A stretch of 64,000 nucleotides of DNA from Pseudomonas sp. (GCF_017744435.1 NZ_JAGIBG010000012.1:77633-141632), one strand, 5' to 3'; counted from the first letter of the stretch, positions 38,341 to 47,681 are shown. The notes: a model not told the origin generated them from the sequence alone. Numbers and translations are program-made.

Positions 38341-38353
38341 ATCAGGAGACACT

Positions 38354-38614
38354 ATGTCCACTTTCGCGCAAATGATCGAAAACATTACCCCGGAAATCTA
38401 CGAGAGCCTGAAACTGGCCGTGGAAATCGGCAAATGGTCGGACGGGCGCAAGCTCACCGCCGAGCAGAAAGAACTGTCGCTGCAGGCGGTGATCGCCTGG
38501 GAGATGAAGAACCTGCCCGAAGAGCAGCGCACCGGTTACATGGGCCCGCAGGAATGCGCGTCGAAGTCGGCACCCATCGCCAACATTCTGTTCAAGTCGG
38601 ACTCGGTACATTGA
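38354..38614 (+). CDS. DUF1315 (YeaC-like) family protein
   Basis: An 86-aa soluble protein similar to E. coli YeaC. It has FAQMIENITPEIYESLKLAVEIGKWSDG at the N-terminus and ends NILFKSDSVH. No enzyme motif is visible. GGAG is 9 nt before the ATG. The TGA stop overlaps the TTG start of the next gene (TTGA), so the two are probably made together. No function is known for the family. Confidence 0.88.
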   Translation: MSTFAQMIENITPEIYESLKLAVEIGKWSDGRKLTAEQKELSLQAVIAWEMKNLPEEQRTGYMGPQECASKSAPIANILFKSDSVH

Positions 38615-39441
38615 TCGAACTCGCTCGTGGCTCTTTGAGCAAGATGGCGGTCAGCCTGCAGGCACCCGTGGTGCAATACAGCTTCCGTCTGGATGACACC
38701 CAGGTGCCGGTCAACCCGCTGATCGGCCAGCGCCTGCGCCTGGAATACCTCGGCGCGATTCACTGCAGCCATTGCGGCAAACGCACCAAGACCAGCTTCA
38801 GTCAGGGTTACTGCTACCCGTGCATGACCAAGCTGGCCCAGTGCGACGTGTGCATCATGGCCCCGGAAAAATGCCACTACGACGCCGGCACCTGCCGCGA
38901 ACCGTCCTGGGGCGAGCAGTTCTGCATGACCGACCATGTGGTGTACCTGGCCAACTCGTCGGGGATCAAGGTCGGCATCACCCGGGCCACCCAGCTGCCC
39001 ACCCGCTGGCTCGACCAGGGCGCCAGCCAGGCGCTGCCGATCATGCGCGTGGCCACCCGCCAGCAATCGGGCCTGGTCGAAGACATCCTGCGCAGCCAGG
39101 TACCGGACCGCACCAACTGGCGCACGCTGCTCAAGGGCGACGCCGAAGTGCTCGACCTGCCCGCCATCCGCGATCAGATTTTCGACGCCTGCGCCGACGG
39201 CCTGCGCGCGCTGCAGGGCCGCTTTGGCCTGCAGGCGATCCAGCCACTGCCTGACGCCGAAGTGGTGGAAATGCGTTACCCGGTCGAGGCCTATCCGAAG
39301 AAGATCGTCAGCTTCAACCTCGACAAGGACCCGGTGGCCGAAGGCACGCTGCTGGGCATCAAGGGCCAGTACCTGATCTTCGACACCGGCGTGATCAATA
39401 TTCGCAAGTACACGGCCTACCAGTTGGCCGTGCTCCAGTAA
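38611..39441 (+). CDS. DUF2797 family zinc-binding protein
   Basis: A 276-aa protein with a Cys-rich N-terminal half. CSHCGKR, CYPCMTK, CDVC, CHYDAGTC and FCM (about residues 52-110) give at least nine cysteines, so one or two metal sites are likely. Next comes VVYLANSSGIKVGIT (~110-125), which resembles the first strands of a GIY-YIG fold, then RWLDQGA. The first start (TTG, 38611) overlaps the upstream stop; ATG at 38644 (MAVSLQAP) is an alternative. Metal binding and the nuclease-like fold are inferences; no function is known. Confidence 0.82.
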   Translation: MIELARGSLSKMAVSLQAPVVQYSFRLDDTQVPVNPLIGQRLRLEYLGAIHCSHCGKRTKTSFSQGYCYPCMTKLAQCDVCIMAPEKCHYDAGTCREPSWGEQFCMTDHVVYLANSSGIKVGITRATQLPTRWLDQGASQALPIMRVATRQQSGLVEDILRSQVPDRTNWRTLLKGDAEVLDLPAIRDQIFDACADGLRALQGRFGLQAIQPLPDAEVVEMRYPVEAYPKKIVSFNLDKDPVAEGTLLGIKGQYLIFDTGVINIRKYTAYQLAVLQ

Positions 39442-39454
39442 AAAGGACCTGCAC

Positions 39455-42112
39455 ATGCGTACCGAACAACCGCAAGTGATCTACCTCAAGGATTACCAGG
39501 CGCCCGAGTACCTGATCGACGAGACGCACCTGACCTTCGAGCTGTTCGAGGACCACACCCTGGTCCACGCGCAACTGGTCATGCGCCGCAACCCGGCACG
39601 CGGTGCCGGCCTGCCGCCACTGGAACTGGACGGCCAGCAGCTGGAACTGCTGCGTGCCTCGCTGGACGATGTCGAACTGCAGGCGAGCGACTACCAGCTC
39701 GAAGCCGACAGCCTGACGGTCCATCCCAAGGCCGAGCGTTTCACCCTCGACACCAGCGTGAAGATCCACCCGGAGAGCAACACCGCGCTGGAAGGCCTGT
39801 ACAAGTCCGGCAAGATGTTCTGCACCCAGTGCGAGGCCGAGGGCTTCCGCAAGATCACCTACTACCTCGACCGCCCGGACGTGATGAGCACCTTCACCAC
39901 CACGGTGATCGCCGAGCAGCATCGCTACCCGGTGCTGCTCAGCAACGGCAACCCGATCGGCAGCGGGCCGGCAGACGACGGCCGCCACTGGGCGACCTGG
40001 GAAGACCCGTTCATGAAGCCGGCCTACCTGTTCGCGCTGGTGGCCGGTGACCTGTGGTGCGTCGAAGACAACTTCGTCCGCCAGTCCGGCCGCGACGTGA
40101 CCCTGCGCATCTATGTCGAGCCCGAGAACATCGACAAGTGCGACCACGCCATGGTCAGCCTGAAGAAGTCCATGCGCTGGGATGAGGAAGTCTACGGTCG
40201 CGAGTACGACCTGGACATCTTCATGATTGTTGCGGTCAACGACTTCAACATGGGCGCCATGGAAAACAAGGGCCTGAACATCTTCAACTCGAGCTGCGTG
40301 CTGGCCCGCGCCGAAACCGCCACCGATGCCGCCCACCAGCGCGTCGAAGGTGTGGTCGCCCACGAGTATTTCCACAACTGGTCGGGCAACCGCGTGACCT
40401 GCCGCGACTGGTTCCAGCTGTCGCTGAAAGAAGGCTTCACGGTGTTCCGCGATGCCGAGTTCAGCGCCGACATGAACTCGCGCACGGTCAAGCGCATCGA
40501 GGACGTCGCCTACCTGCGCACCCACCAGTTCGCCGAAGACGCCGGCCCCATGGCCCACCCGGTGCGCCCGGACAGCTTCATCGAAATCTCCAACTTCTAC
40601 ACCCTGACCGTGTACGAGAAGGGCGCCGAAGTGGTGCGCATGGTCCGCACCTTGCTGGGTGCAGACGGCTTCCGCAAGGGCAGCGACCTGTACTTCGAAC
40701 GCCACGATGGCCAGGCCGTGACCACCGACGATTTCATCAAGGCCATGGAAGACGCCAACGGCGTCGACCTGGCCCAGTTCAAGCGTTGGTACAACCAGGC
40801 CGGCACCCCGCGCCTGGAGGTCAGCGAAGCCTATGACGCCGCCGCGCAGACCTACAGCCTGACCTTCCGCCAGAGCTGCCCGCAGACCCCGGACAAGGCC
40901 GAGAAGCTGCCGTTCGTGATCCCGGTCGAACTGGGGCTGCTCGATGCCGAGGGCAACGATCTGCCGCTGCAACTGGCTGGCGAAGCTGCCGCAGCGGGCA
41001 CCTCGCGTGTGCTGTCGGTGACCGAGGCCGAGCAGACCTTCACCTTCCAGGGCATCACCGCCAAGCCGTTGCCGTCGCTGCTGCGCGGTTTCAGCGCCCC
41101 GGTCAAGCTGAGCTTCCCGTACGACCGTGACCAGCTGATGTTCCTCATGCAGCACGACAGCGACGGCTTCAACCGCTGGGAAGCGGGCCAGCAACTGTCG
41201 GTGCAGGTGCTGCAGGAGCTGATCGGCCAGCATCAGCGTGGCGAGGCGCTGAAACTCGACCAGCGCCTGATCACCGCGCTCGGTACCGTGCTGGGCAATG
41301 AGTCGCTGGACGCCGCCATGGTCGCCGAGATGCTCTCGCTGCCAGGCGAGGCCTACCTGACCGAGATCAGCCAGGTGGCCGATGTCGATGCCATCCACGC
41401 CGCCCGCGAGTTCGCCCGCCAGCAGATCGCCGAGCAGCTGTTCGATGCCCTGTGGGCGCGCTACCAGGCCAACCGCGAGGTGTCGCGCAACACTGCCTAC
41501 GTGGCCGCCGCCGAGCACTTCGCCCGCCGCAGCCTGCAGAACATCGCCCTGTCGTACCTGATGCAGAGCGGCAAGCCGCAGGTGCTGGAAGCGACCCTGG
41601 AGCAGTTCGAGCACTGCGACAACATGACCGAGCGCCTGACCGCGCTGGCCGTGCTGGTCAACTCGCCGTTCGCGGCCGAGCGTGCGAAGGCGCTGGAGAC
41701 CTTCGCCGAGCACTTCAAGGACAACCCGCTGGTCATGGACCAGTGGTTCAGCGTACAGGCCGCCAGCACGCTGCCGGGCGGGCTGGCGCGGGTCAAGGCG
41801 CTGATGCAGCACCCTGCGTTCACCCTGAAGAACCCGAACAAGGTGCGGGCGCTGATCGGTGCCTTCGCCGGGCAGAACCTGGTCAACTTCCATGCCGCTG
41901 ATGGTTCGGGTTATCGCTTCCTGGCGGACCTGGTGATCGAGCTGAATGCGCTGAACCCGCAGATTGCCTCGCGCCAACTGGCACCGCTGACCCGCTGGCG
42001 CAAGTATGACGACGCGCGGCAGGTGCTGATGAAGGGCGAGCTGGAGCGGATTCTCGCTTCTGGCGCGCTGTCCAGCGATGTCTATGAAGTGGTGAGCAAG
42101 AGCCTGGCGTAA
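39455..42112 (+). CDS. pepN: aminopeptidase N PepN
   Basis: An 885-aa M1-family zinc metallopeptidase that removes N-terminal residues from peptides in the cytoplasm. The exopeptidase motif GAMEN is at 267-271. The zinc site is His303-Glu304-x2-His307 (HEYFHNW) with Glu326 as the third ligand. A Tyr in the LTVYEKGAEVV region (~385) stabilises the transition state. Length agrees with the E. coli enzyme. It follows the DUF2797 gene by 13 bp, and a REP pair and terminator follow it. Confidence 0.97.
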   Translation: MRTEQPQVIYLKDYQAPEYLIDETHLTFELFEDHTLVHAQLVMRRNPARGAGLPPLELDGQQLELLRASLDDVELQASDYQLEADSLTVHPKAERFTLDTSVKIHPESNTALEGLYKSGKMFCTQCEAEGFRKITYYLDRPDVMSTFTTTVIAEQHRYPVLLSNGNPIGSGPADDGRHWATWEDPFMKPAYLFALVAGDLWCVEDNFVRQSGRDVTLRIYVEPENIDKCDHAMVSLKKSMRWDEEVYGREYDLDIFMIVAVNDFNMGAMENKGLNIFNSSCVLARAETATDAAHQRVEGVVAHEYFHNWSGNRVTCRDWFQLSLKEGFTVFRDAEFSADMNSRTVKRIEDVAYLRTHQFAEDAGPMAHPVRPDSFIEISNFYTLTVYEKGAEVVRMVRTLLGADGFRKGSDLYFERHDGQAVTTDDFIKAMEDANGVDLAQFKRWYNQAGTPRLEVSEAYDAAAQTYSLTFRQSCPQTPDKAEKLPFVIPVELGLLDAEGNDLPLQLAGEAAAAGTSRVLSVTEAEQTFTFQGITAKPLPSLLRGFSAPVKLSFPYDRDQLMFLMQHDSDGFNRWEAGQQLSVQVLQELIGQHQRGEALKLDQRLITALGTVLGNESLDAAMVAEMLSLPGEAYLTEISQVADVDAIHAAREFARQQIAEQLFDALWARYQANREVSRNTAYVAAAEHFARRSLQNIALSYLMQSGKPQVLEATLEQFEHCDNMTERLTALAVLVNSPFAAERAKALETFAEHFKDNPLVMDQWFSVQAASTLPGGLARVKALMQHPAFTLKNPNKVRALIGAFAGQNLVNFHAADGSGYRFLADLVIELNALNPQIASRQLAPLTRWRKYDDARQVLMKGELERILASGALSSDVYEVVSKSLA

Positions 42113-42143
42113 GCCTGGTAGATCCTGGGGCTGCTGTGCAGCC

Positions 42144-42214
42144 CTTTCGCGACACAAGGTCGCTCCTACAGGGACTCGCATCCCCTTGTAGGAGCGGCCT
42201 TGTGTCGCGAAAGG
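42144..42214. repeat. REP pair (inverted), class B
   Basis: CTTTCGCGACACAAGGTCGC then TCCTACAGGG (42144-42173) and its reverse (CCTTGTAGGAGCGGCCTTGT then GTCGCGAAAGG, 42184-42214) repeat the same class B core found after fadH, with one base changed. Class B uses GACACAAGGCCGCTCC in place of the GGGC..GCCC centre. Confidence 0.85.
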
Positions 42215-42239
42215 GCCGCAAAGCGGCCCCAGCTTTTTT
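42213..42239 (+). terminator. terminator after pepN
   Basis: GGGCCGC, loop AAA, GCGGCCC, then CAGC and six T residues. It starts at the end of the REP pair and closes the pepN transcript. Confidence 0.75.
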
Positions 42240-42367
42240 GGCGGTTAACAAAACATAACGTCCCGCGCGTTGTAATCGCGCAACCTTCCCCGATACGATC
42301 CCCCAAGCCTCTAAAACAGGCTTTTCACAGCACAGACCCATCAAGAAGAACACAACAGGGGATGGTC

Positions 42368-43408
42368 ATGAAGCAGCGGGTGATGACGCAGGCCAGGCGT
42401 GGTGCCTGGCCGTTGGCGACCGGCGCGATGCTGGCGCTGGCACTGGGGATGTGGGCCGACAGCGCGCAGGCCGCTGCCGCCGACGAGTACTCGACCGAAT
42501 CAGCCAAGGCCAGCCAGAGCCTGCTGATTGGCGCCGCCCATGCCGGCAAGCGCCTGGTGGTGGTGGGTGATCGCGGCCATATTCTGTTCTCCGACGACCA
42601 GGGCAGTACCTGGACCCAGGCCCGGGTGCCCACCCGCCAGTTGCTCACCGCCGTGTTTTTCCTCGACGACAAGCGTGGCTGGGCAGTCGGCCACGATGCG
42701 CAGATCCTCACCAGCAGCGACGGTGGCGCCACCTGGAGCAAGCAGTTCGAAGACCTTGCCCGTGAAGCGCCACTGCTGGACGTTACCTTCCTCGACGCCC
42801 AGCACGGCTTTGCCGTGGGTGCCTACGGCGCGCTGCTGGAAACCCGCGACGGCGGCCAGCACTGGCAGGACATTGCCGAACGCCTGGACAACCCCGACCA
42901 ACTCCACCTCAACGGCATCACCCGGGTGCGCGACGCTGGCCTGTTCATCGTCGGCGAGCAGGGCGGCATGTACCGCTCCAGTGACGACGGCCAGACCTGG
43001 AGCAAGGTCCAGGGCCCTTACGAGGGCTCGCTGTTCGGCGTGATCGGTACCGCCAAGGCGAATACGCTGCTGGCCTACGGCCTGCGCGGCAACCTGTTCC
43101 GCTCCACCGATTTCGGTGACAGCTGGCAGCCGATCGCGCTCAAGGCCGCCCGTGGCGAGCTCGAATTCGGCCTGGCAGGCGCTACGCTTGTCGAGGATGG
43201 CAGCCTGGTGCTGGTCGGCAATGGCGGCAGCGTGCTGCGCAGCACCGATGATGGCCAGACCTTCAGCGTCTACAACCGCAGTGATCGCATCGCCCTGGCC
43301 GGCGTCACTGGCCTGGCCGACGGTGGCCTGCTGCTGGTGGGGCAGGGGGGCGTGCACCTGGCCAGCGCCGAAGGTGCAGAGCAGGCAGCCAAGGAGGTGC
43401 GTCCATGA
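42368..43408 (+). CDS. YCF48-like beta-propeller protein, secreted
   Basis: A 346-aa protein with a signal peptide (cleaved near ADSAQA-AAADE), then repeats of the BNR/YCF48 type. Several S-S-D-G-G-x-T-W-like motifs occur (SDDQGSTW, SSDGGATW, TRDGGQHW, SSDDGQTW, STDFGDSW). These form a propeller in the periplasm. AGGGGA lies about 7 nt before this ATG. The stop overlaps the RND gene start (ATGA), so both are co-translated. In Pseudomonas this family often sits beside RND permeases of the MMPL type. Function is not known. Confidence 0.85.
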   Translation: MKQRVMTQARRGAWPLATGAMLALALGMWADSAQAAAADEYSTESAKASQSLLIGAAHAGKRLVVVGDRGHILFSDDQGSTWTQARVPTRQLLTAVFFLDDKRGWAVGHDAQILTSSDGGATWSKQFEDLAREAPLLDVTFLDAQHGFAVGAYGALLETRDGGQHWQDIAERLDNPDQLHLNGITRVRDAGLFIVGEQGGMYRSSDDGQTWSKVQGPYEGSLFGVIGTAKANTLLAYGLRGNLFRSTDFGDSWQPIALKAARGELEFGLAGATLVEDGSLVLVGNGGSVLRSTDDGQTFSVYNRSDRIALAGVTGLADGGLLLVGQGGVHLASAEGAEQAAKEVRP

Positions 43409-45804
43409 CCAGCAGGGAGAGCATCACCATGCACCCGCACCATCAGGACAAGGCCACGCTGCTCGAACGCCTGATCTTCAACAACCGCCCGGTGGTCATC
43501 GCCCTGTGCCTGTTGGTCAGCATCTTCCTGTTCTGGCAGGCCACGCAGATCCGCCCCTCGACCAGCTTCGAGAAGATGATCCCGCTGCAGCACCCGTTCA
43601 TCGAACAGATGATGGAGCACCGCAACGACCTGGCCAACCTCGGCAATACCGTGCGCATCTCGGTCGAGGCGGTCAACGGCGACATCTTCGACAAGGATTA
43701 CATGGAAACGCTGCGGCAGATCCATGACGAGGTGTTCTACATCCCCGGTGTCGACCGCGCCGGCCTCAAGTCGCTGTGGAGCCCCAGCGTGCGCTGGAGT
43801 GAGGTCACCGAGGAAGGCTTCTCCGGTGGCGAAGTCATCCCCAACACCTACAACGGCTCCCAGGACAGCCTCGACACCCTGCGCGACAACGTGCTCAAGT
43901 CCGGCCAGGTCGGGCGCCTGGTGGGCAACAACTTCAAGTCGAGCATCGTCGACGTGCCACTGCTGGAAAGCTTCCCTGACCCGCAGGACCCCGGCAAGCA
44001 GGTCAAGCTGGATTACCAGCAGTTCTCGCACCAGCTCGAAGAGAAGATCCGCGACAAGTTCCAGGCGCAGAACCCCAATGTGAAGATCCACATTATCGGC
44101 TTCGCCAAGAAGGTCGGCGACCTGATCGACGGCCTGGTGATGGTGGCGATGTTCTTCGGTGTGGCCCTGGTGATCACCTGGATCCTGCTGTACTGGTTCA
44201 CCTGGTGCATCCGCAGCACCATCGCCGTGCTCATCACCACCCTGGTGGCGGTGGTCTGGCAGCTGGGCCTGATGCACGCGGTGGGCTTCGGCCTGGACCC
44301 GTACTCGATGCTGGTACCGTTCCTGATCTTCGCCATCGGCATTTCCCACGGTGTGCAGAAGATCAACGGCATCGCCTTGCAGTCCAGTGACGCCGACAAT
44401 GCCTTGACCGCAGCCCGGCGCACGTTCCGCCAGCTGTTCCTGCCGGGGATGATCGCCATCCTTGCCGACGCCGTGGGCTTCATCACCCTGCTGATCATCG
44501 ACATCGGCGTGATCCGCGAGCTGGCCATCGGTGCGTCCATCGGCGTGGCGGTGATCGTGTTCACCAACCTGATCCTGCTGCCGGTGGCGATTTCCTACGT
44601 CGGCATCAGCAAGAAGGCCATCGAGCGCAGCAAGAGAGACGCGACCCGCGAGCATCCGTTCTGGCGGCTGCTGTCGAACTTCGCCAGCGCCAAGGTCGCC
44701 CCGGTGTCGATCACCCTGGCGCTGATCGCCTTCGCCGGCGGCCTGTGGTACAGCCAGAACCTGAAGATCGGCGACCTCGACCAGGGCGCGCCGGAGCTGC
44801 GCCCGGACTCGCGCTACAACCAGGACAACAACTTCATCATCAGCAACTACTCGACCAGTTCCGACGTGCTGGTGATCATGGTCAAGACGCCACCGGAAAG
44901 CTGCTCGATCCACTCGACCATGGCGCCGATCGACGAGCTGATGTGGACCATGCAGAACACCCCCGGCGTGCAGTCGGCGATCTCCCTGGTGACCGTGTCC
45001 AAGCAGGTGATCAAGGGCATGAACGAGGGCAGCCTGAAGTGGGAGACGCTGTCGCGCAACCCGGACGTCCTCAACAACTCCATCGCCCGCGCCGACGGCC
45101 TGTACAACACCGACTGCTCGCTGGCGCCGGTACTGGTGTTCCTCAACGACCACAAGGCCGAGACCCTGGAGCGTGTCACCGCGGTGGCCAAGGCGTTTGC
45201 CGACAGCCATGACAAGGAGGGCCTGCAGTTCCTGCTGGCGGCGGGCAACGCCGGGATCGAGGCGGCCACCAACGAGGTGATCAAGTCGGCCGAGCTGACC
45301 ATCCTGATCCTGGTCTACCTCTGCGTGGCAGTGATGTGCATGATCACCTTCCGCTCGTTCGCCGCGACCCTGTGCATCGTCCTGCCGCTGGTGCTGACCT
45401 CGGTGCTGGGCAACGCGCTGATGGCGTTCATGGGGATCGGCGTCAAGGTTGCCACCTTGCCGGTGGTGGCCCTGGGCGTGGGTATCGGCGTGGACTACGG
45501 CATCTACATCTACAGCCGCCTGGAAAGCTTCCTGCGTGCCGGCCTGCCGTTGCAGGAGGCTTACTACCAGACCCTGCGCTCGACCGGTAAGGCGGTGTTG
45601 TTCACCGGCCTGTGCCTGGCGATCGGCGTGTGCACCTGGATCTTCTCGGCGATCAAGTTCCAGGCCGACATGGGCCTGATGCTGACCTTCATGCTGCTGT
45701 GGAACATGTTCGGCGCGCTGTGGCTGCTGCCGGCGCTGGCGCGGTTCCTGATCAAGCCGGAGAAGATGGTGGGCAAGGAGGGGGGCTCGATCTTCGCCCA
45801 TTGA
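43405..45804 (+). CDS. RND/MMPL-superfamily transporter
   Basis: A 799-aa inner-membrane protein with the twofold RND layout. Membrane span 1 is at ~27-47; a periplasmic loop covers ~50-235. Spans 2-6 cover ~240-420. A second periplasmic domain precedes the C-terminal spans (~625-775). Charged residues of the usual relay type occur in the second spans (for example LGVGIGVDYGIYIYSR, ~690). There is no adapter or outer-membrane partner nearby; the partner is the upstream propeller protein. Substrates may be lipids or hydrophobic compounds by family analogy. It is followed by a strong terminator. Confidence 0.85.
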   Translation: MTSRESITMHPHHQDKATLLERLIFNNRPVVIALCLLVSIFLFWQATQIRPSTSFEKMIPLQHPFIEQMMEHRNDLANLGNTVRISVEAVNGDIFDKDYMETLRQIHDEVFYIPGVDRAGLKSLWSPSVRWSEVTEEGFSGGEVIPNTYNGSQDSLDTLRDNVLKSGQVGRLVGNNFKSSIVDVPLLESFPDPQDPGKQVKLDYQQFSHQLEEKIRDKFQAQNPNVKIHIIGFAKKVGDLIDGLVMVAMFFGVALVITWILLYWFTWCIRSTIAVLITTLVAVVWQLGLMHAVGFGLDPYSMLVPFLIFAIGISHGVQKINGIALQSSDADNALTAARRTFRQLFLPGMIAILADAVGFITLLIIDIGVIRELAIGASIGVAVIVFTNLILLPVAISYVGISKKAIERSKRDATREHPFWRLLSNFASAKVAPVSITLALIAFAGGLWYSQNLKIGDLDQGAPELRPDSRYNQDNNFIISNYSTSSDVLVIMVKTPPESCSIHSTMAPIDELMWTMQNTPGVQSAISLVTVSKQVIKGMNEGSLKWETLSRNPDVLNNSIARADGLYNTDCSLAPVLVFLNDHKAETLERVTAVAKAFADSHDKEGLQFLLAAGNAGIEAATNEVIKSAELTILILVYLCVAVMCMITFRSFAATLCIVLPLVLTSVLGNALMAFMGIGVKVATLPVVALGVGIGVDYGIYIYSRLESFLRAGLPLQEAYYQTLRSTGKAVLFTGLCLAIGVCTWIFSAIKFQADMGLMLTFMLLWNMFGALWLLPALARFLIKPEKMVGKEGGSIFAH

Positions 45805-45810
45805 TGTATC

Positions 45811-45841
45811 CCCGAGGGCCGCAATGCGGCCCTCGGGTTAT
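45811..45841 (+). terminator. hairpin terminator after the RND gene
   Basis: Perfect 12-bp stem CCCGAGGGCCGC / GCGGCCCTCGGG with loop AAT, followed by TTAT. The T-run is weak, so partial read-through is possible. Confidence 0.65.
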
Positions 45842-45871
45842 ACTGCCGGCTCATTTCTGACCGGTATTCCC

Positions 45872-46162
45872 ATGTCCCCCCTCGCCACCGCCCTCGCATC
45901 CTGCGACATGCTCCTGATCGACGGCCTGCACGCCTTCGATTTCACCTGCGACGATTCCGGCCTCACCGTCGAATGCATGGACGGCCGCCAACTCCGCCGC
46001 TGGTCGTTCAACCCCGAGCAGCTCGCTGCCGCCGTCGGCGCCGGTGATGAATGGCAACTCAACGATGCCCAGGGCGAGCATCGTCTAGTCTGTATGAGTG
46101 CCTTTCGCGCCCCGGATGAAGACGACGATGAACCGGATCTGGACGAGCCTGCTGACCGCTAG
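45872..46162 (+). CDS. DUF5629 family small protein
   Basis: A 96-aa protein that I recognise as a DUF5629-type Pseudomonas protein. It begins MSPLATALASCDMLLIDGLHAFDF and ends in an acidic tail (DEDDDEPDLDEPADR). No transmembrane segment or enzyme motif is seen. It starts 68 bp after the RND gene. Its 3' end overlaps the start region of the lactonase-like gene by about 35 bp, so the two are linked. Function unknown. Confidence 0.78.
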   Translation: MSPLATALASCDMLLIDGLHAFDFTCDDSGLTVECMDGRQLRRWSFNPEQLAAAVGAGDEWQLNDAQGEHRLVCMSAFRAPDEDDDEPDLDEPADR

Positions 46163-47258
46163 CCTGATGAGCCTGACAATCACCGCCCACGCCGCCACGT
46201 TGCTGGTGGGCAGCTACACCGATGGCCAAAGCCAGGGCATCTACCGCTACCAGTTCGACAGCAAGACGGGGCAGATCGACCCGACGCCGCAACAGGTGGT
46301 CAAGAGTGTCAGCCCATCGTGGCTGGTGTTGTCGGCCGACCAGCGCCAGTTGTTCGCGGTCAATGAAACCCCGAACGGCAAAGTCAGCAGCTTCAGCGTC
46401 AGCGCCAAGGGCGAGATCAAACCGCTGAACCAGGTGGCCAGCCGTGGCGACGAACCGACCCACGCCAGCCTGAGCCGTGACCAGCGCTACCTCTTTGTGG
46501 CCAACTACGCCGTTGCCCCCGACCCGGGCGGCAGCCTGGTGGTGATCCCGGTGGCCAAGGATGGCAAGCTCAAGGACGTGGTCCAGCAACTGCGGCACAA
46601 GGCCAGTGGCGCCAACCCCGAGCGCCAGGCCGGGGCCCACGTGCATTCGCTGGTGCTGTCGCCGGACGGCCTGCATGTGTATGCCTGCGACCTGGGCGCC
46701 GACAAGGTCTTCATCTATCGCTACGACGGCGCCAGCACCGATCACCCCCTGAGTGCGGCGATCCCGGCGTCGGTAGACCTGCCGCCCGGCAGCGGGCCGC
46801 GGCATCTGCTGTTCGATGCCAAGGGTCGGCATGCCTACCTGACGCTGGAAATGAGCGGCGAAGTGGTGATGTTCGACGTCAAGGACGCTGCCTTGCTGGA
46901 GCGTCAGCGCCTGCCACTGACCGAACAGCAGGATGCCGCTGCCAAGGCCTCGGGGGGGCTGCACCTGTCGGCGGACGGGCGCTTTCTGTACGTCAGCAAC
47001 CGCGGCACGGCGAACGAGATCGTGGTGTTCAGCGTGGGCAAGGAAGATGGCCAGCTGACCTTCCTGCAGCGCCGTTCGGTAGAGGGCGACCACCCACGGG
47101 AATTCGCCCTGGACCCGAGCGACAACTTCCTGCTGGTGGCCAACCAGAAGAGCAACCAGATCGTGGTCATGCACCGCGACCCGCGCAGCGGCAAGCTCGG
47201 CGAGACGGTGCAGACCTTCACCCAGGATGCGCCTTCGGACCTCAAGTTCATCGAATGA
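46128..47258 (+). CDS. lactonase-family beta-propeller protein (periplasmic)
   Basis: A 376-aa protein of the 6-phosphogluconolactonase/YbhE-like family. A signal peptide (MNRIWTSLLTASLMSLTITAHA) is followed by a seven-bladed propeller with family motifs: LLVGSYTDGQSQGIYRY at the first blade, LSRDQRYLFVANY, HVHSLVLSPDGLHVY (with likely catalytic-region His) and GPRHLLFDAKGRHAYL. The ATG at 46116 (MKTTMNR) is also possible. The signal sequence implies an exported enzyme, unlike cytosolic Pgl. The substrate (sugar lactone) is unproven. Confidence 0.87.
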   Translation: MNRIWTSLLTASLMSLTITAHAATLLVGSYTDGQSQGIYRYQFDSKTGQIDPTPQQVVKSVSPSWLVLSADQRQLFAVNETPNGKVSSFSVSAKGEIKPLNQVASRGDEPTHASLSRDQRYLFVANYAVAPDPGGSLVVIPVAKDGKLKDVVQQLRHKASGANPERQAGAHVHSLVLSPDGLHVYACDLGADKVFIYRYDGASTDHPLSAAIPASVDLPPGSGPRHLLFDAKGRHAYLTLEMSGEVVMFDVKDAALLERQRLPLTEQQDAAAKASGGLHLSADGRFLYVSNRGTANEIVVFSVGKEDGQLTFLQRRSVEGDHPREFALDPSDNFLLVANQKSNQIVVMHRDPRSGKLGETVQTFTQDAPSDLKFIE

Positions 47259-47396
47259 GGCTCGCTACCAGGATTATCGATAGCGGTAATAGTCCCTACC
47301 AGCGCAATGAATTTCTGCGGGCGACCTCAGCGGCGTAAGTTTGACCCAAGGCCCAAGCGGCTGAACGTCAAACCACACACGTCGAGGTCAGCCACC

Positions 47397-47573
47397 ATGA
47401 ACTTCAATCTCTTCCCCGTGATTGCCGCATCCGCCATCTCCGCCTCCGTCGTGCTGCCGGCCCATGCCCATGCCGACAGCAGCAAGACCACGGCTACCCA
47501 CAGCTACACCGAGCAGTACCTGCGCCAGAGCGCCAACTTTCATGCGGCACTGAGTGGTAAGCACAGCCACTGA
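47397..47573 (+). CDS. small secreted protein (58 aa)
   Basis: A 58-aa ORF. The signal peptide (MNFNLFPVIAASAISASVVLPAHAHA, cut near A26) leaves a mature part of about 32 residues ending SGKHSH. A longer in-frame ORF from 47307 would move the signal inside, so this ATG is preferred. The mature peptide holds four His, mostly near the ends. I recognise no family; codon use resembles neighbouring genes. It may be a periplasmic small protein. Confidence 0.6.
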   Translation: MNFNLFPVIAASAISASVVLPAHAHADSSKTTATHSYTEQYLRQSANFHAALSGKHSH

Positions 47574-47590
47574 TTGAGACCTTGCACGGT

Positions 47591-47681
47591 CCCTATGGGA
47601 GCGGGCATGCCCGCGAAGCAGACACCGCGGTGTGTGGCACCGGCTTTGCCGGTGTTCGCGGGCGAGCCCGCTCCCACAGAG
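47591..47681. repeat. REP pair (inverted), class A
   Basis: CCTATGGGAGCGGGCATGCC then CGCGAAGC (47591-47620) and its opposed copy (GGTGTTCGCGGGCGAGCCCG then CTCCCACAGAG, 47651-47681). The pair lies between the small secreted protein and the convergent GST gene. Confidence 0.85.

Noticed and set aside
39395-42181. A 928-aa minus-strand ORF over pepN
   Set aside because: Antisense to pepN with its zinc motif; no family features and no ribosome-binding site.
43270-45801. An 843-aa minus-strand ORF over the RND gene
   Set aside because: Rich in Gln, His and Asp without hydrophobic or domain patterns. It mirrors the RND reading frame.
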